From assembly GCA_003648455.1 (NCBI GenBank), contig QMPG01000215.1, positions 1-5,851 on the forward strand: a stretch of DNA of 5,851 bases. Reading direction: 5' to 3'. Positions 1 to 5,647 of this stretch are shown here, piece by piece. Below the pieces are notes generated by a model. It saw only the letters and a list, made by a program, of their open reading frames with translations, had not been told where the DNA came from and searched no databases. This stretch comes from Bacteroidota bacterium. GTDB lineage: Bacteria; Bacteroidota; Bacteroidia; Bacteroidales; B39-G9. The translations under genes and the position numbers were made by a program. Positions within the stretch are counted from its first letter, which is position 1, and each line of letters begins with the position of its first letter.

Positions 1-65
1 GTGAATTGCATGAATTAGCGATGGATAGCGGAAAGTAAAGCGGTAAACCCCGCATTAGAAGTACC

Positions 66-96
66 CAAATTTGGGGTTTTAAAAACACCAAATTTG
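66..96. repeat. Inverted repeat (hairpin) downstream of lpxA
   Basis: Bases 66-80 pair with 82-96 with a single mismatch (75 against 87), giving a near-perfect 15-base inverted repeat around a very short loop. The left arm also contains a separate 12-base perfect palindrome, CCCAAATTTGGG, at 64-75. It lies about 86 bases past the lpxA stop in the direction of transcription. No T-run follows the stem on the minus strand, so it is not a classical intrinsic terminator. It could be a transcript 3' end structure, part of a dispersed repeat, or part of a structured RNA; the sequence alone does not decide. Confidence 0.6.
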
Positions 97-115
97 TTGG
101 TAATTCTTAAGCGTA

Positions 116-134
116 GAAAAATTGTTAATTTTTC
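116..134. repeat. Perfect AT-rich hairpin downstream of lpxA
   Basis: GAAAAATT (116-123) and AATTTTTC (127-134) are perfect inverted copies around a 3-base loop. This is the first hairpin after the lpxA stop, about 48 bases beyond it on the minus strand. A looser outer pairing, GCGT (111-114) with ACGC (153-156), could enclose it. The stem is almost all A/T and no U-run follows it, so a terminator role is possible but weak. Confidence 0.5.
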
Positions 135-181
135 GGGTTAAATGTAAGGGTAACGCAGAAATCGGACATTATAGACGAATA

Positions 182-964
182 CTATTTAGATTCGTATCCT
201 TTCATAATACCTCGCTTAGAGTTTTTGACAAACTGAATAATTTCATCTCTTTCTTCAGAAGAAGGTATTTCAGATTCAATAATTTCAAGAGCCTGAGCAT
301 GATTATATCCTTTTTGATAAATTATTCTATATATTTCTTGAATATCTTTAACTTGTTCGGGAGTAAATTTGCGACGTCTCAAACCAACAGAATTAATTCC
401 AATATAAGAAAGAGGTTCATGAGCTGCTTTCACATAAGGAGGTACATCTTTACGAACTAAACTACCACCGGAAATCATTACATGAGAACCAATATGAACA
501 AATTGATGGATTGCTGATGTTCCTCCAATAATAGCCCAATCGTCAATTTTTACTTCGCCGGCAGCCTGAACTCCGTTTACTAAAATACAATTATTCCCAA
601 CAACGCAGTCGTGTGCTACATGAGCATAAGCCATTAGCAAACAGTTGTTTCCAATTGTTGTTTGTTTTGCTGCGTTAGTTCCTCTGTTAACAGTAACACA
701 CTCGCGAATAGTTGTGTTATCGCCAATTTTTACGGTTGTTATTTCTCCGTCAAATTTAAGGTCTTGTGGGATTGCAGATATAACAGCACCCGGAAAAATC
801 TTGCAGTTTTTTCCAATTTGAGCACCTTCAAAAATTGTTACATTAGGACCAATCCAAGTTCCTTCGCCAATTTCAACATCTTTTTCAATTGTAACAAATG
901 GACTTATTGTAACGTTTGAAGCTATTTTTGCTTCAGGATGAATATAAGCTAAAGGTTGTTTCAC
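182..964 (-). CDS. lpxA: Acyl-ACP--UDP-N-acetylglucosamine O-acyltransferase
   Basis: LpxA catalyses the first step of lipid A synthesis in the cytoplasm, moving a 3-hydroxyacyl chain from acyl carrier protein to the 3-OH of UDP-GlcNAc. The 260-residue product has the expected family length. Residues about 8-190 are hexapeptide repeats of the left-handed beta-helix type (for example IGEGTWIGPNV), followed by an alpha-helical C-terminal domain with the usual GLRRRKF entry. The motif AYAHVAHDC holds His118, which aligns with catalytic His125 of E. coli LpxA; His153-Gln154 aligns with E. coli His160-Gln161. Gly166 aligns with E. coli Gly173, the residue known as the acyl-length ruler, which fits a long acyl chain (inference). 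The start is GTG at 962-964 and overlaps the lpxC-fabZ stop as GTGA, so translation is probably coupled to the upstream gene. The stop is TAG at 182-184. No lipid A gene follows within the remaining 181 bases. Confidence 0.97.
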   Translation of the reverse strand: MKQPLAYIHPEAKIASNVTISPFVTIEKDVEIGEGTWIGPNVTIFEGAQIGKNCKIFPGAVISAIPQDLKFDGEITTVKIGDNTTIRECVTVNRGTNAAKQTTIGNNCLLMAYAHVAHDCVVGNNCILVNGVQAAGEVKIDDWAIIGGTSAIHQFVHIGSHVMISGGSLVRKDVPPYVKAAHEPLSYIGINSVGLRRRKFTPEQVKDIQEIYRIIYQKGYNHAQALEIIESEIPSSEERDEIIQFVKNSKRGIMKGYESK

Positions 965-2370
965 TTTAAATTTATTTTTTTATTTTTAATTATTTGTGCT
1001 AACAAATCTGCTTCCATAGCCAGAGTTTTTCCTACAAATGCTTGCCCTCTCATGTGAGCCAAACCTCTTCTTACCGGTTCAACAAAAACGAGCTTAAATA
1101 ATATAGTATCACCAGGAACGATTTTGTGTTTAAATTTTACATCGTCAATTTTTAAGAAATATGTTGAGTATTTTTCAGGATCGGGTACCGAATTTAAAAT
1201 TAAAAGTCCGCCAACTTGAGCCATTGCTTCTATTTGAAGTACACCTGGCATTATTGGTTCGTCGGGAAAGTGACCGGCGAAAAATGGTTCATTCATTGAC
1301 ACATTTTTTAATCCAACAATTGAATTTTCGTCAGCGCGTAAAATTTTATCAACTAAAAGAAAAGGTTGCCTGTGTGGTAATAGTTTTTTTATTTGATTAA
1401 TATCAAGCAATGGTTTTTCATTTGGGTCATAGTCAGGGGCAATTCCTCTTTTTTCGGCAATTTTGATAAAATGACGAATTTTTTTAGCAAATTTTGTATT
1501 TACTGAGTGACCCGGTCGTGTAGCAACAATTTTACATTTAATAGGTCTTCCAATAAGAGAAAGGTCGCCCAATAAATCAAGAAGTTTGTGACGAGCAGGC
1601 TCATTGCTAAATCGTAAGTCTATATTATTTAATATTCCGTTAGGATGCGGTTTAACACTTTTTTTGTTAAAGAGTTTAGCAATCTGATCAATTTTATCTT
1701 GCCCAACATCTTTATTCATAATAACAATGGCATTGTCTAAATCACCACCTTTTATTAAATTGTTGGTTAGTAATGGTTCTAGCTCATTAAAGAAAACAAA
1801 TGTTCGGCAATGAGATATTTCTTTTTCGTAGTCGTCAATGTTTTCTAAGAGAGAATATTGGTTTCCTAAGAAATAAGAGTCGTAATCTACAAGCACATTA
1901 ATATTTAGATGATCGTCGGGGAAAATAGCAATTTCAGAATTTCTTTCTTCATCAATATAACGAATCTCTTCTTTTATTTCGAAATAATTTTTTTCAGCTT
2001 CTTGGTCAACAATTTCAGCTTTTTTTAAGGCTTCAACAAAGCGAATTGCACTACCGTTCATTATTGGAACTTCGGGACCGTCAATTTCTATAAGGATATT
2101 GTCAATTCCCAAACCATAAACAGCTGATAAAACATGCTCAATCGTAGCAATTTTAACGCCGTCTTTTTCAATAGTTGTGCCTCTTGATGTGCTGACAACA
2201 TACTCAGCATACGCCTCAATTAAAGGTTTGTTTTCTAAATCTATACGTTGAAATTTATATCCAAAATTTTCAGGAGCAGGTTTAAATGTTAATTTAACAT
2301 GTATGCCTGTATGCAAACCGTTACCTTCAATGGAGATAGGTTTCTTTATTGTCTTTTGTTTTTCATTCAT
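961..2370 (-). CDS. lpxC-fabZ: Bifunctional UDP-3-O-acyl-GlcNAc deacetylase / 3-hydroxyacyl-ACP dehydratase
   Basis: This is a fusion of 469 residues. Residues 1 to about 305 are LpxC, the zinc deacetylase of the committed step of lipid A synthesis. Visible landmarks are GLHTG (18-22), TIEHVLSA with Glu78 and zinc ligand His79, CRTF (188-191), and RHKLLDLLGDL with zinc ligands His261 and Asp265, then GHS with His288, matching catalytic His265 of E. coli. A linker (about 306-320) leads to FabZ (about 321-469), which dehydrates 3-hydroxyacyl-ACP in fatty acid elongation. Its LLPHRQPFLLVD motif and GHFPDEPIMPGVLQIEAMAQ, with catalytic His367 and Glu381, are intact. All active-site residues I could check are present in both halves, so both activities are expected. 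The fusion is typical of Bacteroidota and joins two enzymes at the branch between membrane fatty acids and lipid A. The gene shares 4 bases with lpxA. It lies 95 bases after the lipoprotein gene. A GGATATT sits directly before the ATG, but no clear ribosome binding site or promoter stands out, so read-through from upstream is possible. lpxD, often found next to this gene in the phylum, is not present here. Confidence 0.97.
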   Translation of the reverse strand: MNEKQKTIKKPISIEGNGLHTGIHVKLTFKPAPENFGYKFQRIDLENKPLIEAYAEYVVSTSRGTTIEKDGVKIATIEHVLSAVYGLGIDNILIEIDGPEVPIMNGSAIRFVEALKKAEIVDQEAEKNYFEIKEEIRYIDEERNSEIAIFPDDHLNINVLVDYDSYFLGNQYSLLENIDDYEKEISHCRTFVFFNELEPLLTNNLIKGGDLDNAIVIMNKDVGQDKIDQIAKLFNKKSVKPHPNGILNNIDLRFSNEPARHKLLDLLGDLSLIGRPIKCKIVATRPGHSVNTKFAKKIRHFIKIAEKRGIAPDYDPNEKPLLDINQIKKLLPHRQPFLLVDKILRADENSIVGLKNVSMNEPFFAGHFPDEPIMPGVLQIEAMAQVGGLLILNSVPDPEKYSTYFLKIDDVKFKHKIVPGDTILFKLVFVEPVRRGLAHMRGQAFVGKTLAMEADLLAQIIKNKKINLK

Positions 2371-2415
2371 AATATCCGAAAATCAAATTTTTATTAAAAA
2401 AATTGCTGTAAAAGT

Positions 2416-2462
2416 AGGATATTTATTTTAAAATATAAAATGTGAAAAATACACAATATCCT
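2416..2462. repeat. 8-bp inverted repeat in the lipoprotein-lpxC gap
   Basis: AGGATATT (2416-2423) and AATATCCT (2455-2462) are perfect inverted copies 31 bases apart, just past the stop codon of the lipoprotein gene (2466-2468). The loop contains a 12-bp palindrome, TATTTTAAAATA (2424-2435). A further copy of the AATATCC core occurs at 2371-2377, abutting the lpxC-fabZ start codon. It may be a weak 3' end structure between two transcripts or a regulatory site for lpxC-fabZ. No strong T-run follows it on the minus strand. In DNA this AT-rich, chance is a real alternative. Confidence 0.4.
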
Positions 2463-2465
2463 TTA

Positions 2466-4286
2466 TTACTTATCAATATTCCATATTATCTCATTGTCCC
2501 AGTTCGATTTAATTTCTATAATATCTTTATAATAAAATACTTTTTCGGCTTGAACATTTTTTAATAAATTACCGGTATCCCATTTTTGATTGGCATTCTT
2601 GTCAACAATTAATTTAAGCATATATTTTTTTGGATAAAGATAATCTATGTTCAAACTAGTATCGTTTGAGATGAAATATTGACGTAATAATTTTTCTTTT
2701 TCACTTAATAACTGCACAATTGAATTTGTGTCGATGTTTGTAATTTTTAATATTATGTTTCCATAATAATCGGTTTCTCTTGTCTTGAAATTTATCTCTG
2801 TTGTGTCGTTTGATATATTGTATACATCAGTAAATGCATTTGGATATATTACTAATTTATATTTTAACCCTTCTTCCCATTTGTTTGTTATGCAAAATTT
2901 TCGCAACAAGATTGAATCTTTTGTGAATGTTGTTGATTGAAGTTCCTGAGTTGAATCTTTAAGCAAAAACAGCTGAATTTTCGATTCATCATAATTTTTA
3001 ATGGGAGATGGAGTTGTTAAAATAATGTTTTGATTTAAATCAAAATCTTTTTTTATGTTAGATGTTATGTTTAGAAAGGTTTCTTTTTTTTGCTCATTGG
3101 TTTCTTTTTCTTTTCTTCTTCTTTTCTTTTTGGGTTTTGCTTTTTCAACATAAACTAGAGTTGTGGTATCGGCAACAAGCGAGTCTTGCCCCAAAATATT
3201 TTTTTTATTGTACTTGCATTCAAAAATAAGACTGTCTCTTTTATAAATTGTTGAGTCGAGAAGCCAGCAAATTATTGTGTCGTTAGTAATATTGCTTTCA
3301 ATAATATTCCATTTTTCAGATGTTGGTTCAAAATTAAGAGGAGTAATCTCACATTTCTTTTCGGAATGTTTATTGAAAATAAGTGTGCATTTTTCTTTTT
3401 TGTCTCTTATGTTTTCCACAATATATTGTTTCTGATAATCTTCTTGAAACATAAACAACTCAAGATTTTTTAATGTTGAAAGAAACTCTGTATGTCTAGC
3501 TATTGAGTCTTTATATGTAGTATCATTTTCAATAATTATATCAATAATTTTAAGAGTGTCAATTAGTTCAACTTTTTCAAGATTTGGGATTATTAAAGAA
3601 TCGATAAAAGCAATTTCTTCGCTTGGCTGGTCAAATAACAGGTTGTTGTTTGCATCATTTAAAGCAAAAATGTGGTATCTGCCCGATTTTATATTATTAA
3701 TTGAGAATTGACCTTTTTTGTTTGTTTGAGAAACATAATCGGGAATAGTTTTGTAAGGAGTAGAATCACTGTAATTTTCATACAACAATATTTTTACAAA
3801 TTTTTTTGGTTCTAAGCTGAAAGCATCTAAAACAAGACCATCAATATAAAGTGTGTCAATGTAATCGCCGGTTGAAAAACAATACTGATAGTTTGATAAA
3901 ATATTACTCTCGTTTAAATCAGCAATAGCTTCATGAAAATTAATGTTGTAAGTTGTGTTTTCTTTTAAGGTATCGCTTGTTTCTATAATAAGATTTTTAC
4001 CGGCAACTTTAACTTCGGCTTGTTTTTTTAATGGAGGAGAAACCAGCAATTCTTTATTGAGGTTTTTTAATTGAAAGAATTCATCAAATTTTACAACAAT
4101 CCTTTTTTCTTTAAAATTAACAGAAAAATTTTCAGGAGTGCTTTTTAAAATTTGTGGAGGAGTAATGTCTTTTTCCCCACCGGTAGGCATAACCATTTTA
4201 GCACACGATGCTGTAAATAATATTGTAACAATTAATAAGTAAAGCTTAATTTTTGTTGTTACTGTGTTTGTTGATTTAATATTCAT
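2466..4286 (-). CDS. Ig-like (SbsA_Ig) domain envelope lipoprotein, function unknown
   Basis: The product is 606 residues and probably a lipoprotein. A basic N-terminus, a hydrophobic stretch (about 15-26) and TASC place the lipidated Cys at residue 28; the -3 residue is Thr rather than the usual Leu. The mature start, CAKMVMPTGGEKDITPP, is the characteristic opening of a widespread Bacteroidota family. Residues about 42-140 form the SbsA_Ig-like domain (PP.IL.S.P, FDEF..L, VSPPL, LKENTTYNINF..AI.D, F.FSTG-like YCFSTGDYID). Residues about 147-225 resemble a CnaB/carboxypeptidase-regulatory beta sandwich (DGLVLDAFSLEP, then FSINNIKSGRYHIFALND). Two Asp/Asn-rich loops of the form DxNxNxxxD occur at 211-219 and 562-570 and could bind calcium. 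A very basic low-complexity tract (about 380-402, KPKKKRRRKEKE) divides the protein and is probably a disordered linker. The role is unknown; cell-surface or periplasmic location is inferred from the signal. It has its own promoter-like site upstream (4314-4345), and lpxC-fabZ follows 95 bases downstream. Confidence 0.88.
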   Translation of the reverse strand: MNIKSTNTVTTKIKLYLLIVTILFTASCAKMVMPTGGEKDITPPQILKSTPENFSVNFKEKRIVVKFDEFFQLKNLNKELLVSPPLKKQAEVKVAGKNLIIETSDTLKENTTYNINFHEAIADLNESNILSNYQYCFSTGDYIDTLYIDGLVLDAFSLEPKKFVKILLYENYSDSTPYKTIPDYVSQTNKKGQFSINNIKSGRYHIFALNDANNNLLFDQPSEEIAFIDSLIIPNLEKVELIDTLKIIDIIIENDTTYKDSIARHTEFLSTLKNLELFMFQEDYQKQYIVENIRDKKEKCTLIFNKHSEKKCEITPLNFEPTSEKWNIIESNITNDTIICWLLDSTIYKRDSLIFECKYNKKNILGQDSLVADTTTLVYVEKAKPKKKRRRKEKETNEQKKETFLNITSNIKKDFDLNQNIILTTPSPIKNYDESKIQLFLLKDSTQELQSTTFTKDSILLRKFCITNKWEEGLKYKLVIYPNAFTDVYNISNDTTEINFKTRETDYYGNIILKITNIDTNSIVQLLSEKEKLLRQYFISNDTSLNIDYLYPKKYMLKLIVDKNANQKWDTGNLLKNVQAEKVFYYKDIIEIKSNWDNEIIWNIDK

Positions 4287-4313
4287 CTATAATTGTATGT
4301 AATGATAAAACCA

Positions 4314-4345
4314 CAAAATTAACTTAATACAACAAATTCAGCAAA
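4314..4345 (-). promoter_or_regulatory. Bacteroidota-type promoter of the Ig-like lipoprotein gene
   Basis: On the minus strand TTTG (4345-4342, within a TTTTTG) is followed after 20 bases by TAATTTTG (4321-4314), an exact match to the TAnnTTTG -7 element of the Bacteroidota primary sigma factor with an accepted -33 spacing. Transcription would start near 4307, leaving a leader of about 20 bases before the ATG at 4284-4286. The leader shows no Shine-Dalgarno sequence, as is usual in the phylum. Confidence 0.65.
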
Positions 4346-4410
4346 AATTAATTGCTTAACTTAACCTTATATCGGATTCGTGTTATTAATACTATCCAAA
4401 AAATATGTTA

Positions 4411-4453
4411 ATGCTGATAAAAAAAAATTAAAAAAGTCCGTGAATTTCAGCAT
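4411..4453. repeat. 7-bp inverted repeat spanning the kinase stop codon
   Basis: ATGCTGA (4411-4417) and TCAGCAT (4447-4453) are perfect inverted copies. The 29-base loop contains the kinase stop codon and an A-run that reads as nine T on the transcribed strand just after the stop. Past the stem on the minus strand lies a further six-T run (around 4398-4403). This could be a loose 3' end structure for the kinase transcript. The long loop makes it atypical for an intrinsic terminator. Confidence 0.35.
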
Positions 4454-5042
4454 CAATTTTATCAATAATAAAACTTAAGTCTTCGGGTTTGTCAATAAAA
4501 TTACGATTATCAACATCAATAATTAATAATTTGCCAAGTTTGTATGAACTAATCCATGCTTCATATCGTTCGTTTAATCTTTTAAGATAATCGAGGCGAA
4601 TTGAGTTTTCATAATCTCTACCTCTTTTTTGGATTTGACTTACTAAAGTAGGAACTGTAGCCCGAAGATATATCAGTAAATCAGGAGGTTCTACCAAAGA
4701 ACACATTAGTTGAAACAGAGATGAATAATTATTAAAATCTCGAGTTGTCATTAAGCCCATTGAGTGCAAGTTGGGAGCAAAAATATGTGCGTCTTCATAA
4801 ATTGTGCGGTCTTGAATAACTGTTTCCCCCGATTTTCTTATTTCAAGTATTTGATTAAAACGACTGTTAAGAAAATATATTTGAAGATTAAACGACCATC
4901 GTTGCATATCTTCATAAAAATCGTTTAGATATGGATTCTCGTCAACATCCTCGTAACGGGCTTCCCAGTTGTAATGTTTTGATAACAACCTTGTTAGTGT
5001 GGTTTTCCCTGAGCCGATATTACCTGCAATTGCAATGTGCAT
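4428..5042 (-). CDS. Deoxynucleoside kinase (deoxyadenosine/deoxyguanosine kinase family)
   Basis: The 204-residue product belongs to the dNK family (thymidine kinase 2/dCK-like), which phosphorylates deoxynucleosides at the 5' position with ATP in cytoplasmic salvage of DNA precursors. The P-loop is GNIGSGKT (7-14). An acidic substrate-side segment, EDVDENPYLNDFYED (31-45), precedes RWSFNLQIYFLNSRF, a helix typical of the family. QDRTIYED (77-84) is the DR(S/T) motif carrying the catalytic acidic/arginine region, and the lid is KRGRDYE (139-145). Length and motifs are complete. The ENPYL form and the overall pattern resemble bacterial deoxyadenosine/deoxyguanosine kinases more than thymidine kinases, but the preferred base cannot be read from sequence with certainty. 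The ATG at 5040-5042 directly precedes the glycine-rich loop, so no earlier start is needed. A good promoter-like site lies upstream (5073-5103). The gene points away from the LytTR gene and is 141 bases from the lipoprotein gene, which has its own promoter. Confidence 0.93.
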   Translation of the reverse strand: MHIAIAGNIGSGKTTLTRLLSKHYNWEARYEDVDENPYLNDFYEDMQRWSFNLQIYFLNSRFNQILEIRKSGETVIQDRTIYEDAHIFAPNLHSMGLMTTRDFNNYSSLFQLMCSLVEPPDLLIYLRATVPTLVSQIQKRGRDYENSIRLDYLKRLNERYEAWISSYKLGKLLIIDVDNRNFIDKPEDLSFIIDKIDAEIHGLF

Positions 5043-5072
5043 AATTATTTTTTTTGGAGTTTTAAATTGAAA

Positions 5073-5103
5073 CTAAAGTACAAATGATTTTTGAATATTC
5101 AAA
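5073..5103 (-). promoter_or_regulatory. Candidate promoter of the kinase gene
   Basis: On the minus strand TTTG (5103-5100) is followed after exactly 19 bases by TACTTTAG (5080-5073), one base from the TAnnTTTG -7 consensus of Bacteroidota. The predicted start near 5066 would leave a leader of about 24 bases. The -33 box lies inside a 16-bp palindrome (5089-5104), so a repressor or activator bound there would affect this promoter directly. Confidence 0.5.
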
Positions 5104-5104
5104 A
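5089..5104. promoter_or_regulatory. 16-bp perfect palindrome, possible operator
   Basis: TTTTGAATATTCAAAA reads the same on both strands, with its centre between 5096 and 5097. It covers the -33 element of the proposed kinase promoter and lies in the divergent gap between the kinase and LytTR genes. The symmetry suits a dimeric DNA-binding protein. LytTR proteins usually bind direct repeats, so the neighbour is not the obvious ligand. A chance palindrome in AT-rich DNA cannot be excluded. Confidence 0.4.
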
Positions 5105-5209
5105 GGCAAAAAAATAAAAAATAAAAAATGAAAACAATCTGAAATATAAATTGCAATATTAAGCACTTTACAAATTCAAATAATATTGTTTTTTTTAAAT
5201 TAATATAAC

Positions 5210-5242
5210 AAAAAAATGCTCTTAAACATATTGCCAAGAGCA
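5210..5242 (-). terminator. Leftward intrinsic terminator-like hairpin
   Basis: TGCTCTT (5217-5223) and AAGAGCA (5236-5242) form a perfect 7-bp stem with a 12-base loop. On the minus strand it is followed directly by seven T (5216-5210), the layout of an intrinsic terminator. On the plus strand A-runs flank it instead, so it would work only leftward. No minus-strand gene is known just to the right, so it may block antisense transcripts from across the LytTR gene before they reach the kinase gene. Confidence 0.4.
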
Positions 5243-5251
5243 AAAAAAAAA

Positions 5252-5282
5252 TTGACTTTCTCATTTTTTTGCTTTCAATTTG
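5252..5282 (+). promoter_or_regulatory. Candidate promoter of the LytTR gene
   Basis: A TTG at 5252-5254 is followed after 20 bases by TCAATTTG (5275-5282), one base from TAnnTTTG. Transcription would begin around 5289, about 20 bases before the ATG at 5309. If real, this promoter rules out the earlier in-frame ATG at 5216 as the start. The -33 half is weak and the region is very AT-rich. Confidence 0.35.
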
Positions 5283-5308
5283 TATCTAAAATTAAATTTA
5301 TAAGAAGT

Positions 5309-5647
5309 ATGCACCATAAATTTATAAATTCATTTGGCGATTATTATAATATTGACACAAACACAGTTATTTACTGCACTGTTAAAGACCACTGTTCAGA
5401 AATTTTTTGTGAAGGAGATAATTGTTATTTGGTTAATATGAGTTTAAAAAAAATTGGGGAATTGTTTGGCAAAAATTTTTTCCGTTGCCATAATTCATTT
5501 TTAATAAACATTAGTCATATAAAAAAGTTCTTGCCCGGAGAATTAAAAGTAATTCTTCGAAATAATAAAGAAGTTATAGTTTCAAGAAGGCAGAAACCTA
5601 AACTAATAAAATTATTAAATTCACACAATAAAAACGGGGGGGGGTAA
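5309..5647 (+). CDS. Stand-alone LytTR-type DNA-binding protein
   Basis: The 112-residue product is essentially one LytTR DNA-binding domain (about residues 15-105) with no receiver or membrane domain. Diagnostic stretches are VIYCTVKDHCSEIFCEGDNCYLV, the SLKKIGELF helix, FFRCHNSFLINISHIKKF (matching the family pattern F.R.H.S..VN...I) and EVIVSRRQKPKLIKLL. LytTR proteins bind direct repeats upstream of target genes and often control envelope or surface functions; the target here is unknown. An in-frame ATG at 5216 would add 31 residues, but that extension is encoded by an A-rich tract with a terminator-like hairpin, has no family match I recognise, and precedes the candidate promoter, so 5309 is preferred. 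A weak AGAAG lies just before it. The gene is divergent from the kinase gene. It ends in a nine-G run giving Gly-Gly-Gly before TAA. The lack of a receiver domain means any signal input must come from another protein or from expression level. Confidence 0.85.
   Translation: MHHKFINSFGDYYNIDTNTVIYCTVKDHCSEIFCEGDNCYLVNMSLKKIGELFGKNFFRCHNSFLINISHIKKFLPGELKVILRNNKEVIVSRRQKPKLIKLLNSHNKNGGG
5636..5644 (+). repeat. Nine-G homopolymer at the end of the LytTR gene
   Basis: Nine consecutive G form the last three sense codons before TAA at 5645-5647. With eight G the protein would end GGGKSHYIR, and with ten G it would end GGGVNPIISDN; both read to nearby stops. Such tracts are prone to slippage in vivo and to length errors in sequencing and assembly, so the exact C-terminus is uncertain. 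It lies outside the DNA-binding domain and is unlikely to switch the protein on or off. Confidence 0.8.

Noticed and set aside
122..460. 112-residue reading frame on the plus strand
   Set aside because: It lies mostly antisense to the 3' part of lpxA, whose product matches its family over its full length; composition is typical of a shadow frame.
662..919. 85-residue reading frame on the plus strand
   Set aside because: Entirely antisense to the hexapeptide-repeat region of lpxA; the Asn/Cys/Phe-rich product mirrors that repeat.
1161..1400. 79-residue reading frame on the plus strand
   Set aside because: Antisense to the FabZ half of lpxC-fabZ, including its catalytic motif, with no recognisable domain.
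5073..5264. 63-residue hydrophobic reading frame on the minus strand between the kinase and LytTR genes
   Set aside because: It is the translation of A/T-rich low-complexity DNA (Phe, Leu, Ile), overlaps the proposed kinase promoter and the terminator-like hairpin, has no start signal and resembles no family I know. A small membrane protein is not excluded but is unsupported.
5216..5308. N-terminal extension of the LytTR protein from the ATG at 5216
   Set aside because: The 31 added residues come from A-rich DNA with a hairpin, show no domain match and precede a candidate promoter; the LytTR domain is complete from 5309.
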